Positions 10,790 through 23,064 of a stretch of DNA of 64,000 nucleotides are shown here, in pieces; positions within the stretch are counted from its first letter, which is position 1; the number at the start of each line of letters is the position of its first letter. The notes under the pieces are model-generated. The model searched no databases, was not told where the DNA came from, and saw only the letters and a program-made list of their open reading frames with translations. The translations under genes and the position numbers were made by a program. This stretch comes from Aphrocallistes beatrix (taxonomy: Eukaryota; Porifera; Hexactinellida; Sceptrulophora; Aphrocallistidae), in assembly GCA_963281255.1 (NCBI GenBank), contig OY725491.1:3038001-3102000 (forward strand), written 5' to 3'.

Positions 10790-12306
10790 TATCTAATTTT
10801 GCTCGTTTTTTTATCTAAAATCATTCCGGCTACAGAAGTCCCTTCGGCATCAGCCGTAGGAGGCATGTTTGCATGCCCTTCGCAGTGTCAAATTAGCTAT
10901 ACATTGTTTTTCTCGCTTTTATGTTTAGCAAACCAATACTTGTTCATGTCAAAACTTAATTTTGTGAGAATTACATTTCAGGAGAGTTTCTACAGCGATT
11001 AACCTCTTGATGCAAGTAGACATCACTATAAGAACTATCTGATAACTATTTTGAATAATACTGATATCCATCTGAGATTCAAAAAGTTCTTGCTCAAGGA
11101 GATCATCAATGTCTATTGTATTTTGATTTTTTCTTCACTTTTTACCTCTTTCCGGGACATTATCATGCTTTTCAAGTCTTACTGCTTCTTTATTCAGTCT
11201 CGTCCAGGCTTCGTCTATTACATCAGAGGATACAAAAAGATGACAAATATCCTTCACTGTTGGATCTAGTAAGAAAGTCTCAATGTCAGAGATATCTAAA
11301 GAGCTATGGGAAAATGAAAATGAATTTCTTAAATAAGAAGTTCCTTAAACAAATTAACCTCAGGATGAAGTGATCCTAATTTAAGATTCAAATTTTCTGG
11401 TTTCCATATTCGCATAATTGATCTTTTTGTAAAACCCGTTTTAGCAAATACAAACGAAGATGCCACTGAGAAGCTGTTGTATGAGACATGCCCTGAATCC
11501 ATTTTTAGAATACTATATTACAATGATGTAAAGGTGCAGCCATGCTTGAGTTCTATTCCTATTTAAATCCTTGAATTCCCAATCTTAAGGAATTTGTCTG
11601 GTACTCCATTAAAGTCCAGTAGGGAGATTAAATTGTCGGTTGCTTTTGGAGAGTGTTTGAAATGAGTAATCACCTTTTTAACCCGTTTCGCAATATTTTT
11701 CATAAATGAATTCCGACTTTGCGGGTTTTTTTAATTGTAGCGACATGGGTTTCATCCAGCTTATATGAGCAATACCCCTAAAATGGGCTCCCGCATTTTT
11801 TTATGCGCCTAGATTAGTATTTGATGGAATTTATGCGCCTGTAGGCGCGCCCCATACGCCTGGATAACACCCTGGTAGCGACGGCAATGGTATTCACCTG
11901 AAGCTGTCTTAACGCACAGTGAAAATGTATGAGCGACACATATTTTGACTGGAAGGCCTGCAGATCTAAATGCCTTTTGAATATTTTTTGCTCCATCTGC
12001 AACTGCACTAACAATTTTAGAAAAACCGTAATTCTCTTAACATTCGTTTATCCATGATTCTAGTACATTTGAATAATGAGATCCATGGATGACAGTAAGC
12101 TCCAAACAAAAATGCTCAAAGTTACCTTCAGCTTCACAAAAATGAACATGGATAGTGGCAAAAGATTCTTGGGCGAACTTGCACGTCCATACATCTCCAG
12201 ATAGATGGAAACAACGTAGCTGATTGTAGAATTTAGAAGCTGAGACAATTAATAGTAATTTGTTCAATACATTTCTAGAGAGGTGGTGTATCTGCACCTG
12301 CACCAC
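10790..12306 (-). pseudogene. hAT transposase relic (ZBED-like), fragmented
   Basis: Read on the minus strand in several frames, in the order expected of a ZBED-like hAT transposase. First comes LSGDVWTCKFAQESFATI (catalytic-domain start, about 12200). Next is ADGAKNIQKAF with CVAHTFSLCVKTA (about 12010-11900), then VKKVITHFKHSP-like helices (about 11700), then LLDPTVKDICHLF (about 11260). Last is a dimerisation-domain remnant with SVAGMILDKK (about 10830). Stops and frameshifts separate these pieces, and a short MITE (11748-11875) interrupts the middle. No terminal repeats were found. Confidence 0.65.
11748..11875. mobile_element. short MITE with TTTCATCCAG termini, copy 2
   Basis: Shares TTTCATCCAG and CCATACGCCTGGATAA ends and ATGCGCCTAGA blocks with the element at 3681-3898. 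It lies inside the hAT relic, between the segment encoding CVKTASGEYHCR and the following helical region, so it inserted into a transposase gene. Confidence 0.5.
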
Positions 12307-12780
12307 GTGTTATACATAGGTAAAGAAGTGAGTTGAATCCTATTAGTCCGTTTATTTTATTTTGATTGAATTGATTCGTACTTGTGCAGTCATTGTAAGC
12401 GAAAGAAAAGTGACTTCTCAGCCTGATTGACCATTTTGGTCCGAATTCGAGTTACGAACCATGTTAATCACTTCAGCTGTTCGCTTCTTTGACCAACCAG
12501 AATGCGTTTATCGGTCATCTGATATTGATGTAGAGGTTTAGAACCGTCCCAAATTTCTAAACTTCTCCATCTAACGATAGATCAACGATTTATCGGGAGC
12601 AACTTCCGTCTGGAACGATGCACGAAATTGTGTTTTTACAGACTCGTATGAGGAGGTTCTAATGTAAAATTCGGGGCTGTAACACCAATTTGGCATTTTC
12701 TGACTCTCTAGATTCATACTGATAATAAAATATAAGAACAAATCGGATTAGTAGAGAAATACAAAGTGATTCAAAAACTT
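12307..12780. other. no recognisable feature
   Basis: Intergenic sequence between the hAT and mariner relics. No coding signature was seen. Confidence 0.45.
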
Positions 12781-12841
12781 TTGAGTTGCATATTTTTGGA
12801 ATCACCCTGCATATAACAAAAATATATGTCCTTCAAAACCA

Positions 12842-13620
12842 ATGGTGTACAAATGGATTGTGCGTTTTGTTGATGGATGTGACACTGTTGAAGAACCCAA
12901 GCGGACTGGCCGTCCCGTGAGCTCCACAACTGGAGGAAATGTTGACTTGGTCCTGAAAACAATGAATGAGGACAGAAGACTCACCATGAGACAACTAGAA
13001 AATGTACTATTAGGAATACCTAAAACAACCATTCATACTATTGTTACGAAGTATCTCTCGATGACACGAGTTGTGGCAAGATGGGCTATATCGTCGCAGG
13101 GGATGATCCTAGTTCCATTTTTATGAGCCAGTATCGGGATTCCAATCTTTCCAGTATAAACGCCCTGGTGAATGGGCACCAATCAAGGCAAAATCCGTAC
13201 CATCTGCTGGAAAAAGAATGGCAACTGTTTTCTGGGATATGAACGGGATCTTGCTTATTTCAATAGTGATTACTATATCAAAGTACTTCAGCAGCTGCGA
13301 GTGGTAATCAAGCGTCAGTGGAAAGTTGACAGCTGGCGTATGGTTGCTTTATGATAATGCAACTCCTCATACCAGCAAGAAAACAATGGATTCCATCCAG
13401 AAACTGGGCTTCTAAATCTTGCCTCATCCACACTACAGTCCTGATTTGGCCCCTAGCGAATAGTGTCTGTGTTTGGGGAAATGAAAAGGCCACTTAGAGG
13501 TAAGAGATTTCCGCTATGAAGGACCTCCAGGCCGCCGTAAAAAGCTGGAAAAAGGGACCCCGCAAAAATTCTATGCAACAGGGATTGTAAGGCTGCCAGA
13601 TCATTGGCGAAGTGTGTAAC
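12842..13620 (+). pseudogene. mariner transposase relic
   Basis: The first frame (12842-13126) encodes a helix-turn-helix followed by EPKRTGRPVSSTT, NEDRRLTMRQL and a second HTH ending MTRVVARWA, the mariner N-terminal DNA-binding region. Later frames encode APIKAKSVPSAGKRMATVFWD (about 13155-13225), LLYDNATPHTSKKT (the second catalytic Asp, about 13346-13385), LPHPHYSPDLAPS (third catalytic position, about 13420-13460) and a C-terminal tail to about 13620. Frameshifts and stops (for example after 13126 and near 13413) make it a pseudogene. The start codon is approximate, and some N-terminal sequence seems to be missing. Confidence 0.85.
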
Positions 13621-13684
13621 AATGGAAAGTTACATTGAAAAATACGATATTAATATTTGAGAACGGAGTATTTTAGTTTTCAGT

Positions 13685-15135
13685 GTGCTTCCTATATACC
13701 AAAGTATAGTGTACTATAGTATATAGGAGTGGACAGTTCTAAAATGACTAGTGATGTTCTGCCGGCCGGCCGCATCCACTGTACTGACCAGACCATTAGA
13801 GATGACTGAAAATTTTACTGAAAGTGTGAACATATATGTAGCTGTGAACCTCGGTATACGATTTTTCATATATGCTAAATTGCCACGATGATTGAGGATT
13901 TTGTGATATTTTTGTTTTTTTTTGCATACTGTATAAAAACTATAAACAGTATAGACTTGATATTGGCACCAAAGTTGTGAGATGATGTCTTCTAAAGCAT
14001 ATTTCAGTCCTAACCAAATCGGACAATGGAATTCAGAGAAATTTTCGGTTCAAATTTTTGTCATGTCATCATCCTAATTAGATATTAACAACTGAATAAC
14101 TCAAAAACGAGAAATAATAGGGATAGACTTAAGACGAGTGAAACGCTCAGTGTGAATAAATCTGCAAAATGAGCATGCATCATCATGATATTAAAATGCT
14201 AGGATTTTTTTAATTTGTGTGTTTGTCCGAATTGATTGAAGAACTGGGAAATCATAGAGGTGTGAAAATTGTCATGTAGGTGTCAAATGATATGACTACG
14301 ATTAAGTTCTAAGATCTAAGCGAAATTTTCACATCTCTGCAAAAAAAATGGAAAAAAATTTTTCACACCTTTTCTATACTACTTATGTAAATAAATGACT
14401 ACACTATCACGATAGAAATCATTGTACAAGTACGACACTACAATAGATCGTCTTTTCAGAGAGATATGATAAATTATTTGTTTACTTTTGTTTTCAATAG
14501 ATACATAAAGTATACAAATAACAAAAGTAAGCGAGAAACTAGTTTCCAACGGTTGACATGGGGTTTTTAGGGGTGTTGATTTCGAATATCATATTTTCAG
14601 ATTGATTTGATAAATTAGTTGTTTACTATGTATGTTTACAATAGATAGATATATCAAGAAAAAAATTCCAAAAATAGTTTAGATTGAATAACTCCAGGCG
14701 CCCGCAGGACGACTCTGCGGATACGAAGTGTCCGCAAGCCGCGCAGCGCAAGCAAGCGAAGCGCGCTTGTCATCATGATAAGGTGATGATGACACAGCAA
14801 AAATACGAGTCACTTAATTAAATATTCATAAATAGATAACTCGATAACAAAACAGTTGGGAATAAAGTTATGATGGATGAATTGTTTAGTTTGGATGAGT
14901 CTACAGAATTAGCATGACGTCATCATAATTAGGTAATGATGACGCAGTATAATTAGGAAAATTCGATTATGAAAATAGAATCCTGAAATTCAATTTTCCG
15001 AGGCCCGAAGGCGACGAGTATAGTTTTAAATTTGAACATTTGGCGCCAAGTGCCGATAAGGATCGTCAAATAACCGCTAAGTGACTGTTCGAAAAAAGTA
15101 GCACACTCCCATCCCGTATGTGAGCTTTTTTCTAT
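13685..15135 (+). repeat. dispersed repeat R1, copy 2 (longest)
   Basis: Begins CAGTGTGCTTCCTATATA and ends GTAGCACACTCCCATCCCG, so the extreme ends form a weak inverted pair (AGTGTGCT/AGCACACT). It shares the internal blocks GTAGCTGTGAACCTCGGTAT and GGCGCCAAGTGCCGATAAGG with copies 1 and 3. Non-coding. It carries a GC-hairpin fragment (14694-14770). Confidence 0.75.
14694..14770 (-). repeat. GC-hairpin repeat fragment
   Basis: Contains GTGTCCGCAAGCCGCGCAGC and AGCGAAGCGCGCTTGT, the GC-rich end of the GC-hairpin family that is full length at 30181-31729. Only this end is present. Confidence 0.8.
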
Positions 15136-15204
15136 AATGTATATGTAGTAATTCAAATAGAACTCCACTTTAGGATTCCCAGTGAAAAGATTCATTTTAG
15201 ATAG

Positions 15205-15231
15205 GGTCCCGCGGGAGGGACAGGTTGAGAA
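15205..15231. mobile_element. orphan hAT right end
   Basis: GGGACAGGTTGAGAACCACTG matches the right terminus of hAT MITEs such as the one at 7324-7683. No matching left end was found nearby, so the element is truncated. Confidence 0.5.
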
Positions 15232-15449
15232 CCACTGATTTAGACATTCTACGTTGTGATTTCGCTAAGTAGGATATTATGTATGCAACACATGTATGTT
15301 GGTCCAATATATACTAAATGTCCATGTACGCTTTACAAAAGAGCAAAATTGTTTCGTTATTAGCGTTGATTCTTAACTCACATTTAGCTTTAGAGATACA
15401 GTTGATTGATTGGGGTAAGGGTAGCGACCGCGGTAAGGGTAGCGACCAC
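15232..15449. other. spacer with a duplicated 16-bp motif
   Basis: GGTAAGGGTAGCGACC occurs twice, 18 bp apart, immediately before TTAA-family copy A and may have replaced its left end. Confidence 0.4.
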
Positions 15450-17325
15450 TTACAGCATATATTAAGAATAGAGCTATATAAGATGTTAAGCGTGGGCAGG
15501 TAGTACAATTAAAAATATTGAGGCATGCCAAATGGTTTTTGGTTCGCATTTCTAGTTTTTGAGTTACAGCATATCAAAGTCAGTTTTTTGGCCGCCTTTC
15601 GCTAGCACATCTTGATGTTAGAGCCTCCGTCACTCTGTATCAAATCCTTCGAAAATTTATTAATATATAGTTTATCAAATTTGCTATCGCATAGGAACAA
15701 AAGAAAGTTAAAATAACTAACATTTTTAATTTTATGGGGGTTTTTTGAAAAATGGCAAAAAAACGGCAAAAAAGCCCGTTTTTCATTGAAAAATCAGCAA
15801 TAATATCACAAATTTATAAGATATCGAAAATAGAGTGGTCTTATCCTTATCGTACAATGATATTGAACGACTAATGTAAATTTCAGCCTTCTATCTCAAC
15901 AAAACAAAATTTGACTTTTTTTATTTTAAAGACGGTAAATTTTGGGATTTTAAAGTCCCGAGATATGAGTATTCAAAGTTTTAATATCAAGAACGATGTA
16001 TAATGAGGTATTAAGGATAAATAAAAGCTTTCATGGGCATTTGATTGAATTTATACTGACGAATTAGATATATTTACAGCAAATTTTGGTGAAGATAACA
16101 AAAGCATAGTGAAAATTCACATATTTTCTTGAAGCCCCTAAACTCCGAATATTTTGGGCCAATTGGGAAATATAATTAATACTCCTAGCACTGTGAAGTA
16201 TAATTCATCGGTTTAGAATGAATAACGAACTTCTAAAAAGTATATTAAGAAGTAGGAGCGATAGTCTACGACTTTTAGTTTTAAAGTTAGGATTTTCGAA
16301 AAATGCTACGCCATCACGTTATAAAAATTTAAAACTTAGCATTCCATACAATATAGTACAATTATGATTAAAGAATTAGAAATTTACCGCCATGAAAAGT
16401 ATATTAGGAATTGAGAGCTAAGAATTTGGGTGTATATTTCCCGAGATATGGAGGAATCTATTTTTGGACCATTAATGGGAGCCTTTGACCGAATTTTGGT
16501 GATAAATGCTCTGAACTTCCAAAATAATCATGTTGAGTGCTTCAAAATTTATGTACACATTGCTAGTGACTATTGCATTGTTTTTTGAGTATAATAGATA
16601 CTTTTGGGAACTTATTTCATGACAAGATTCGCCATTTTCTAATATATTCAAAGTTCTCCATATAATTTGTATTACAATAAAATCGATGATAAGTCAAGAA
16701 ATATTTACTTTTTGACAAAGAGATGTTTGAGGAACCAATATATTATCATATACGTATATCCTTTCATTTAAGATTATAATATATTATACATCTTCAATAG
16801 TTTTCAACCATTGACATCGAGCACTTTCGGGGCCATAGGAGAGGTTTGATCTCCGAACATTACCTACAATATACTATAACTTACGAACTAATGGTCGGAT
16901 CTGAATAACTCTTTTTAATGTTCAGAATTCTTTTCTGTACACAATAACTAATATCACAACGGCCATTTCCCGAGCATTTTAGAAATGTAGTCCCTCATAA
17001 AGATATTTTTGATTAGATTTTAAGTCTCTTTTTCAAAATTCATCTGTTTTATAATATTTAAAGTGGCTAAAACCATTTTGACATTCATATAATTGAAAAA
17101 TAACAGATAAGTTAGAAAATAATTGATGAATGCGACACAAAACCACGAATAACTTTCCGATTTTTAGTACGACTGTGCTTTAGGTGCTCAGTTCATAAAT
17201 ATCAAAATAAATACCGTCCAACAAGTACGATTAGATGGTAGACTACTCAATAATCCGATGGAATTAACAATAAAAAATTTCACCATTTTTTTAATGTCAT
17301 GCGATGTTTTTCGATTGCGGTATCC
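15450..17325 (+). mobile_element. TTAA-family element, copy A (left end lost)
   Basis: From TACAGCATATATTAAG to the terminal GCGGTATCC followed by TTAA (17326-17329), this parallels copies B and C throughout. Shared internal blocks include GTTAAGCGTGGGCAGGTAG, TTCGAAAAATGCTACG and CCGTCCAACAAGTACGATTA. The left terminus GGATACCGCCC is absent. There is no open frame of useful length, so it is non-autonomous. Confidence 0.85.
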
Positions 17326-17330
17326 TTAAC

Positions 17331-19316
17331 TGACTAAAGCCGAAAATTCGAGCAAAATTCACACATTTTGAAAACTGGAATAAGGCCGAATTGCCTAAAG
17401 CCGAAAATGATCTAATACTGGAATAAGGCCGAAAATATTTGCTAATGTCATGAATCGAATTAAGTCCCAAAAACACCACAGCTCACTTGAAAGACCTTTG
17501 TCACTCAACCTAAAGTCACTTTTGGAACGTTTTAAAACACTTTTTGACCCTTTTCTAAATACTGGCTGCTTTCTGGGCCTTAGGCAATTCGGCCTTACTC
17601 CAGTAATGAATAAATTTCGGCCTTAGGCAATTCAGGCTTAAGGATACCGCCCGTGAAAAATCAATAGGTTTGGCTTACAGCATATATCAAGAATAGAGAT
17701 ATATAAGATGTTAAGCGTGGGCAGGTAGTGCAATTAAAAAATATTGAGACATGCCAAACAGTTTTTGGTTCGCATTTCTAGTTTTTGAGTTACAGCGTCT
17801 CAAAGTCCGTTTTTTTCCGTTTTTCCCTAGCACATCTTAATGGTAAGCCCTCCTCCACTCTGTGATTTTTTTGAAACACATGTTTGGATCAAATGCTTCC
17901 AAAATTTATTCATATATAGTCTATCAAATTCGCTATTTGCATAGGACCAGAAAAAAGTTAAAATAACCAAATTGATAATTTTATAGGGGTTTGAAAAAAA
18001 TTGCCAAAAAACGCCGAAAAAAGCTCGATTTTCTTTGAAAATCAGAAAAAAATCACAAATTTATAAGATATCGAAAATCGAGTGGTCCTACGCTCATCGC
18101 CTAATGATATGTTACAACTTCTGAAATTTTCAAACCTCTATCTCAAAGCAAATTTGAGTTAACATTTTTGAAAGACGGTCAATTTTAGAACTTTAAAGTC
18201 CTGAGATATAGGGTTTTGAAGTTTTAACGTTAAGAACGATGTAAAATGAGCTATAAACAATAAATAAAAGCATCCATGGGCATTTAATCGCATGTATACT
18301 AATGAATTAGATGTATTCCAACAGATTTTGGTGAAAATTGCAAAATTAACAGAAAATTCACAAATTACCTTGAGGCCTCTAACCCCGAATATTTTGAACC
18401 AATTAGGGAATATAATTCATATTATAGCACTATAATGTATAATTCATCGGTTTAGAATGAATAAAGAGCTTCTAAAAAGTATATTAGGAAGTTAGAGCGA
18501 GAGTCTACGACTTTTAATTTTCAAGTTAGGATTTTCGAAAAATGCTACGTCATCACGTGATAAAAATTTAAAACTTAGAATTCCATTCCATGTAGTACAC
18601 TTATTATTTAAGAATCAGATATATACCGTCTTGAAAAGTATATTAGGAATTGAGAGCTAAGAATTTGGTTGTATATTCCCCTAGATATGGAGGAATATGT
18701 TTTTGGACCATAAATGGGGGGCTTTGACCAAATTTTGGAGATAAATGCTTCTAAAAAAATCATGTTGAGGGCTTCAAAATTTCTGTATATATTGCTAGTG
18801 ACTATTGCATTGTTTTTTGAGTATAATAGCTACTTTTGGGAACTTATTTCATGACAAGATTCGCCATTTTCTAATATATTCAAAGTTCTCCATAGAATTT
18901 GTATTACAATAAAATCGATGATAAGTCAAGAAATATTTATTTTTTGACAAAGAGGTGTTTGAGGAACCTATATATTATCATATATATCCTTTCAGTTAGA
19001 TTATAATAGATTATATTTCTTCAATAGTTTTTAAGCATTGACATCGAGCACTTTCGGGGCCATAGAGAGGTTTGATGTCCGAACTTTAAAATAATTGATG
19101 AATGCGCCGCAAAACCACGAATAACTTTCCGATTTTTAATACGACTGAGCTTTAGGTGTTCAGTTCTAGAATATCAAAATAAATACCGTCCAACAAGTAC
19201 GATTAGATGGTAGACTACTCAATAATCCGATGGAATTAACAATAAAAAATTTCAGCATTTTTTTTATGTCAGGCGATGTTTTTCGAGGGCGGTATCCTTA
19301 ATCAATTCGGCCTTAG
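17331..19316. mobile_element. MITE with TGACTAARGCCGAA ends, split by a TTAA element
   Basis: The left end is TGACTAAAGCCGAAA (17331) and the right end TTCGGCCTTAGTCA (19303-19316), inverted. Inside lie further AAGGCCGAATTGCCTAA motifs and their inverse (about 17383 and 17578). TTAA copy B (17642-19297) sits at a TTAA inside it. The MITE's own target duplication is unclear. Confidence 0.6.
17642..19297 (+). mobile_element. TTAA-family element, copy B (both ends)
   Basis: Begins GGATACCGCCCGTGAAAAA and ends TTTTTCGAGGGCGGTATCC, with TTAA on each side (17638-17641, 19298-19301). Length 1656 bp; no coding capacity. TTAA duplication is the hallmark of piggyBac and Kolobok transposons. The terminal GG fits the 5'-RG ends reported for Kolobok better than the CCY ends of piggyBac; this assignment is inference. 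Confidence 0.9.
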
Positions 19317-19381
19317 TCAAGTTTCCTGATTCAATGTTGTTCTGTGTGAAGATGTATTCTTTTTCATTCAATTCCAACATA

Positions 19382-19850
19382 CACTTACCAGACAAAAGTA
19401 TTTGAAACGTGATAAATTTTCCACCAAAATAGTACTAAAATGAGTCTATTAATGTAAGGTCTTGCACATAAACTATAAGAGTTATTATTTGTTTGATTTC
19501 GGATTCGCATTCTACATAATTGAATTATCCATTTGGAAGTTTCCACCGAAATTACTCAAAACTAAGTTGAATATTCACAGCTCGTGTTAACTTGTGCCAC
19601 TTATCGCCATCATGTATGATGGTTAGGACTCGGGACAACTGGCACAAGGTGGCATATGTTGATAACTTCCAGCCTAGTTATGAAGCAAATTAGTTGAAGA
19701 CTTCCAAAATGGGTAATTCGAATACATAGAATATGAATCTGGAATCAAATGAACAATACCTCTTACTATTTATGTGCATTAATAGAACCATTCAGTACTA
19801 TTTTATTGGGAAATATTAAAACTTTCAAATACTTTTGTTCGGTTGGTGTG
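19382..19850. mobile_element. mariner/Tc1-type MITE (AAAAGTATTTG termini)
   Basis: The left end reads CACTTACCAGACAAAAGTATTTG after TA. The right end is the inverse of CACACCAACCGAACAAAAG plus TATTTG. The centre has CTTGTGCCAC and GGCACAAGGTGGCA around CCATCATGTATGATGG, a layout shared with the elements at 23774-24258 and 32737-33214. Non-coding. Confidence 0.75.
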
Positions 19851-20507
19851 TTTATAGTCTGAATATGTGGATATCTGAATCATGGTTTTAGTATCATTAT
19901 CAATCTCATCAACCAACTGATTCTTTATCGCTGTCCGCTTTAGTAATTTATTTTGCTTCAATTCTTCAGTTGTTGCTGTCTATTCACTCAATTCGATAGG
20001 TTCTAGGATCTGAGTCACATATGAGGATAGGGACAGACCACATCGAAAGGTCTCCCTCCTTTCGATGTGGTCTGTCTCATGCATATATTGATAGCACTGT
20101 TAATGCTAGCTATTATATCAGGTTGTATTTGAAGAATAGAAGTGGAATATTCACAGAACATCTGCGATAATATCTCGGAGATATAAAGTAGTTATTATAG
20201 TAAAGAGTAGACTCGTTAGACAAAGTGAATAAGATTTAAAGTAATATTATAGATTTGGATGATTATACTAACTGTATTGTTAATGCCTCGGTTTTTGTTT
20301 AAATCATAATTCTTAATGCTCACAATATGTCCGATTCAATGGAGTTTTAATGGTGTAATATAATTTGACTAGGAAAATATTTATATCAAATGAATTACAT
20401 ACCTCATGATATCAGACTGGCCTTTTCGCATGTGAAATATCTTCAGAAATATGTCACTTCTCTTCGCCGAATACACATGGCTACGCTAGTTCCCCTACAT
20501 GTTTATC
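19851..20507. other. AT-rich spacer with a hairpin
   Basis: Nothing recognised except the 19-bp-arm hairpin at 20032-20076. Confidence 0.4.
20032..20076. repeat. perfect hairpin, 19-bp arms, 7-base loop
   Basis: GACAGACCACATCGAAAGG, loop TCTCCCT, then the exact reverse complement. No poly-T tract follows and no gene ends here, so a terminator role is not supported. It may be a remnant of a short MITE. Confidence 0.85.
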
Positions 20508-21330
20508 CATGGTTTGCTTTTACCATCTCCTGGTGCTATCTTCATTAGTACATTATCTGTTGGAAGAAGAAGCATTGTGACTAGAGTTCCTGGATTAATT
20601 GAAAGGTGATTTTTCTCTTCGTCCCACTTGTCTAACTCATTTATCAACTTTCAATTTGATTTAGTAAGTCATCAGATTCATCTGATTGCTTATTCTGTTT
20701 AGAAATATTAAGTATAGTGTCCAAGTCTTAGGTTGTAAAGTGTCATTCATTTCTTCACCATAAATAGCTAAATCAGTCGTAGCTGAATGTTGCTTATCAC
20801 ATGGATTTACACTAAATTGCACTACTTCCTGTCCACCAGCACCAGCTCTTTAATCCAATCATTAGTTAGTTCAATTCCTTCTCGAAATAGTTCTGATACG
20901 AGTACCAGACAGTTTGTGGTTGTTACTGCAATCTGAGGTATAATAGTCTCGAATAGTCTCAAGGTGAGGTTTCTTGTAAGACATTTTACGGAATAATTGA
21001 AGATGAATAGTTTGAGATTGATTGAAGGTTTTGGGTAACTTCTTCACAGTTTCCTCTAGATCAATGGCAACATTTACTACAGTCCCATGGAGTCCGTGTT
21101 GTTTTCTGTGCCCAACGATCTGATGTTCATAAATTCATGTCTGGGAAGTACCAATCTCTACTCGACAATACTTAGTTTTACGGAGTTGATGAGAAATTTC
21201 TGGAAAGGTTAAGCAGCGACAGAGAGCAATCTTGGGATTGTTTCCTGCTTTAATATTCATATTACGGTTCTTACAGGTGTAGTATTCTGTTTTTGACAGT
21301 GAAGGAAAATATACAATTGTTACGGACAAT
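20508..21330 (-). pseudogene. Helitron replicase N-terminal relic
   Basis: Minus strand, several frames. The segment at about 21300-21150 encodes NNPKIALCRCLTFPEISHQL. It is followed by a GHRKQHGLHGTVVNVAIDLE-like stretch (about 21120-21050), LPKTFNQSQTIHL and a MSYKKPHLE-like end. Near 20620-20508 come SINPGTLVTMLLLP and NVLMKIAPGDGK. These blocks, in this order, match the region before and within the Helitron-like N-terminal domain of PIF1-type Helitron proteins (GxxGxVVNVPVDV, LPRxFDDTxTI, APGEG). Stops and indels are numerous. Rep catalytic motifs and the helicase are not seen. Confidence 0.65.
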
Positions 21331-22339
21331 TATGAGTATCCAATATAGGATGCGATCAAACTAGTGAACTTTAATATTACAATATAAAATGGAGTAAACA
21401 AACTAAATAACAAAAAACTATTTGTTACTAATTTATAGATATGGACTACCTAAACCTTACTAGGTGGTCCTATAACTCGAATCAACGTTCAATAAGACTA
21501 ACAGAACTACTAAGCTTTACTACTATGGATACTAAACATAACACAATTTACATTTAAATGATAAATACGTGCTAGTAAAATAGAAAATATCAATTCCGGT
21601 GTCTTGAAGGAGGATTCAAAATACATGTATTAGTTTATGATTAATATTAGTTTCAGGAGGCTGCAGCCATTTCTTTGTTACATATTATCGTAGTTATAAA
21701 AACGCTGTAATTATTAAGTAAACATATACGCGTACAGCAATGTTTTGTATAATTATATTAATTATAGATTTTCGTAGGTTCCAAACATTTCTTTCGCGTC
21801 TTTTCAACACTTACTCACCCCTAACAAACAATTCTTATTCTCGGAAATGTTCCCACTCCTACCAAAATCCCCGTCTCCCTTTCTTCATTAATCTTTATAA
21901 GCACTCAAACCATAACTAACCACCATCATGATGTTGGACTCGGGCACTGGACTCGCTGTTTTTGATCTGGAACGATTCGTGACCTGCGCTTAGACAGTTA
22001 ATACATAGGCGGATGGGGAAGGTGTATGGTGTTTGCCAGAATTAAGTACAACTCATGGATAATATTTTGCTCAAGTAATTCAGCTCTACAGAATTTAACT
22101 GGGAAAGTCGTCGAGGACGAATAGGATCGGTTTGGAAGGATACACGTGCGGTCCTGGAGGGCGGAGATCAACTGTTGCTGCATTTAAAGACTCTCGACGT
22201 TGTGGAAGCATACTAGAGGTATCTTACGGCAGTGACATACGAAATGTCTCAGTTAACCCGGACCTACCGGAAGACGCGAAGAAACAGTTCGTATCCCTTT
22301 GATGTGTTCACCAAAAATCCCAAGTCACCGACCATCATG
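21331..22339. other. no recognisable feature
   Basis: AT-rich until about 21900, then more balanced in composition. The stretch 21950-22339 may be upstream Gypsy sequence, but I cannot show it. Confidence 0.4.
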
Positions 22340-22990
22340 TCAAATGCAACTCCCTTCATCGACACGAAGGATGCCCTGCCGGTGAAACACAAGCAACTCG
22401 GGTATCACCTGCAACGCAGGCACAGGTAGACAACCAAGTAACCGAAATATGAAAGAACGGAATGTCGACCATCCGATTCGTCCTAAAGTAGTGTGATTAT
22501 ACTCAAGAAAAAGGATGGAGGGCCACGATTCGTTGTCGATTACCGAGCTCTCAATGACTAAACACGAAAGGGTGCCTACCCAATGTCCAATCCTCGCGAT
22601 ATTTTACACTGTCTACGGGATGGCAACTAGTATACCACTTTGGACTGCGTGAGTGCATATTAGGCTGTGCCCATTGAAAACCGAGACCAGCCAAAGAGTG
22701 CATTCTCGACGCCACGTGGGCACTATGAGATGACACAAATTGCCTTTGGCCTGCGCAATAGCCAGGAAACTGACCAACACTTGATGGATTGCACTTTATG
22801 TGGAGCCCCGCATGTACACACATACGTGGATGACATCCTGGTACACTCTCCCAACATCAACTCACATATCAACAGCTTAACAGCTTACATAAATTTCGTG
22901 TGCGGCTTCGCGATGCCAAAATTTAATTGCGCCCAGACAAGTGCAGAATTGGATACTAGTACACCGAATTCGTCGGGCAACTTGTTACTC
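22340..22990 (+). pseudogene. Ty3/Gypsy reverse transcriptase relic
   Basis: In order on the + strand: FIDTKDALPVKHK (the segment before RT), PSDSS near 22470, KKDGGPRFVVDYRALND (about 22506-22560), an AYPMSNPRDILHCL-like segment, FSTPRGHYEMTQIAFGLRN (about 22706-22760), and the catalytic YVDD at 22823-22834 followed by ILVHSPN. This is the palm and fingers of Ty3/Gypsy reverse transcriptase. Several stop codons interrupt it (for example TAA at 22559-22561 and TAG inside the palm). No LTRs, RNase H or integrase were recognised next to it. Confidence 0.85.
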
Positions 22991-23064
22991 CAGAGGGCCA
23001 TCGGCCACTGCCAAACAATGTGCAGAAGATAACGTCATACGAACCAAAAATGGCAAAACAAACT

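Noticed and set aside
20032..20076. Rho-independent terminator
   Set aside because: No U-tract and no upstream gene; the genome is eukaryotic.
22232..22429. Separate small gene before the Gypsy relic
   Set aside because: Its end (FIDTKDALPVKHK) fits the segment that precedes reverse transcriptase in Gypsy elements, so it belongs to the relic.
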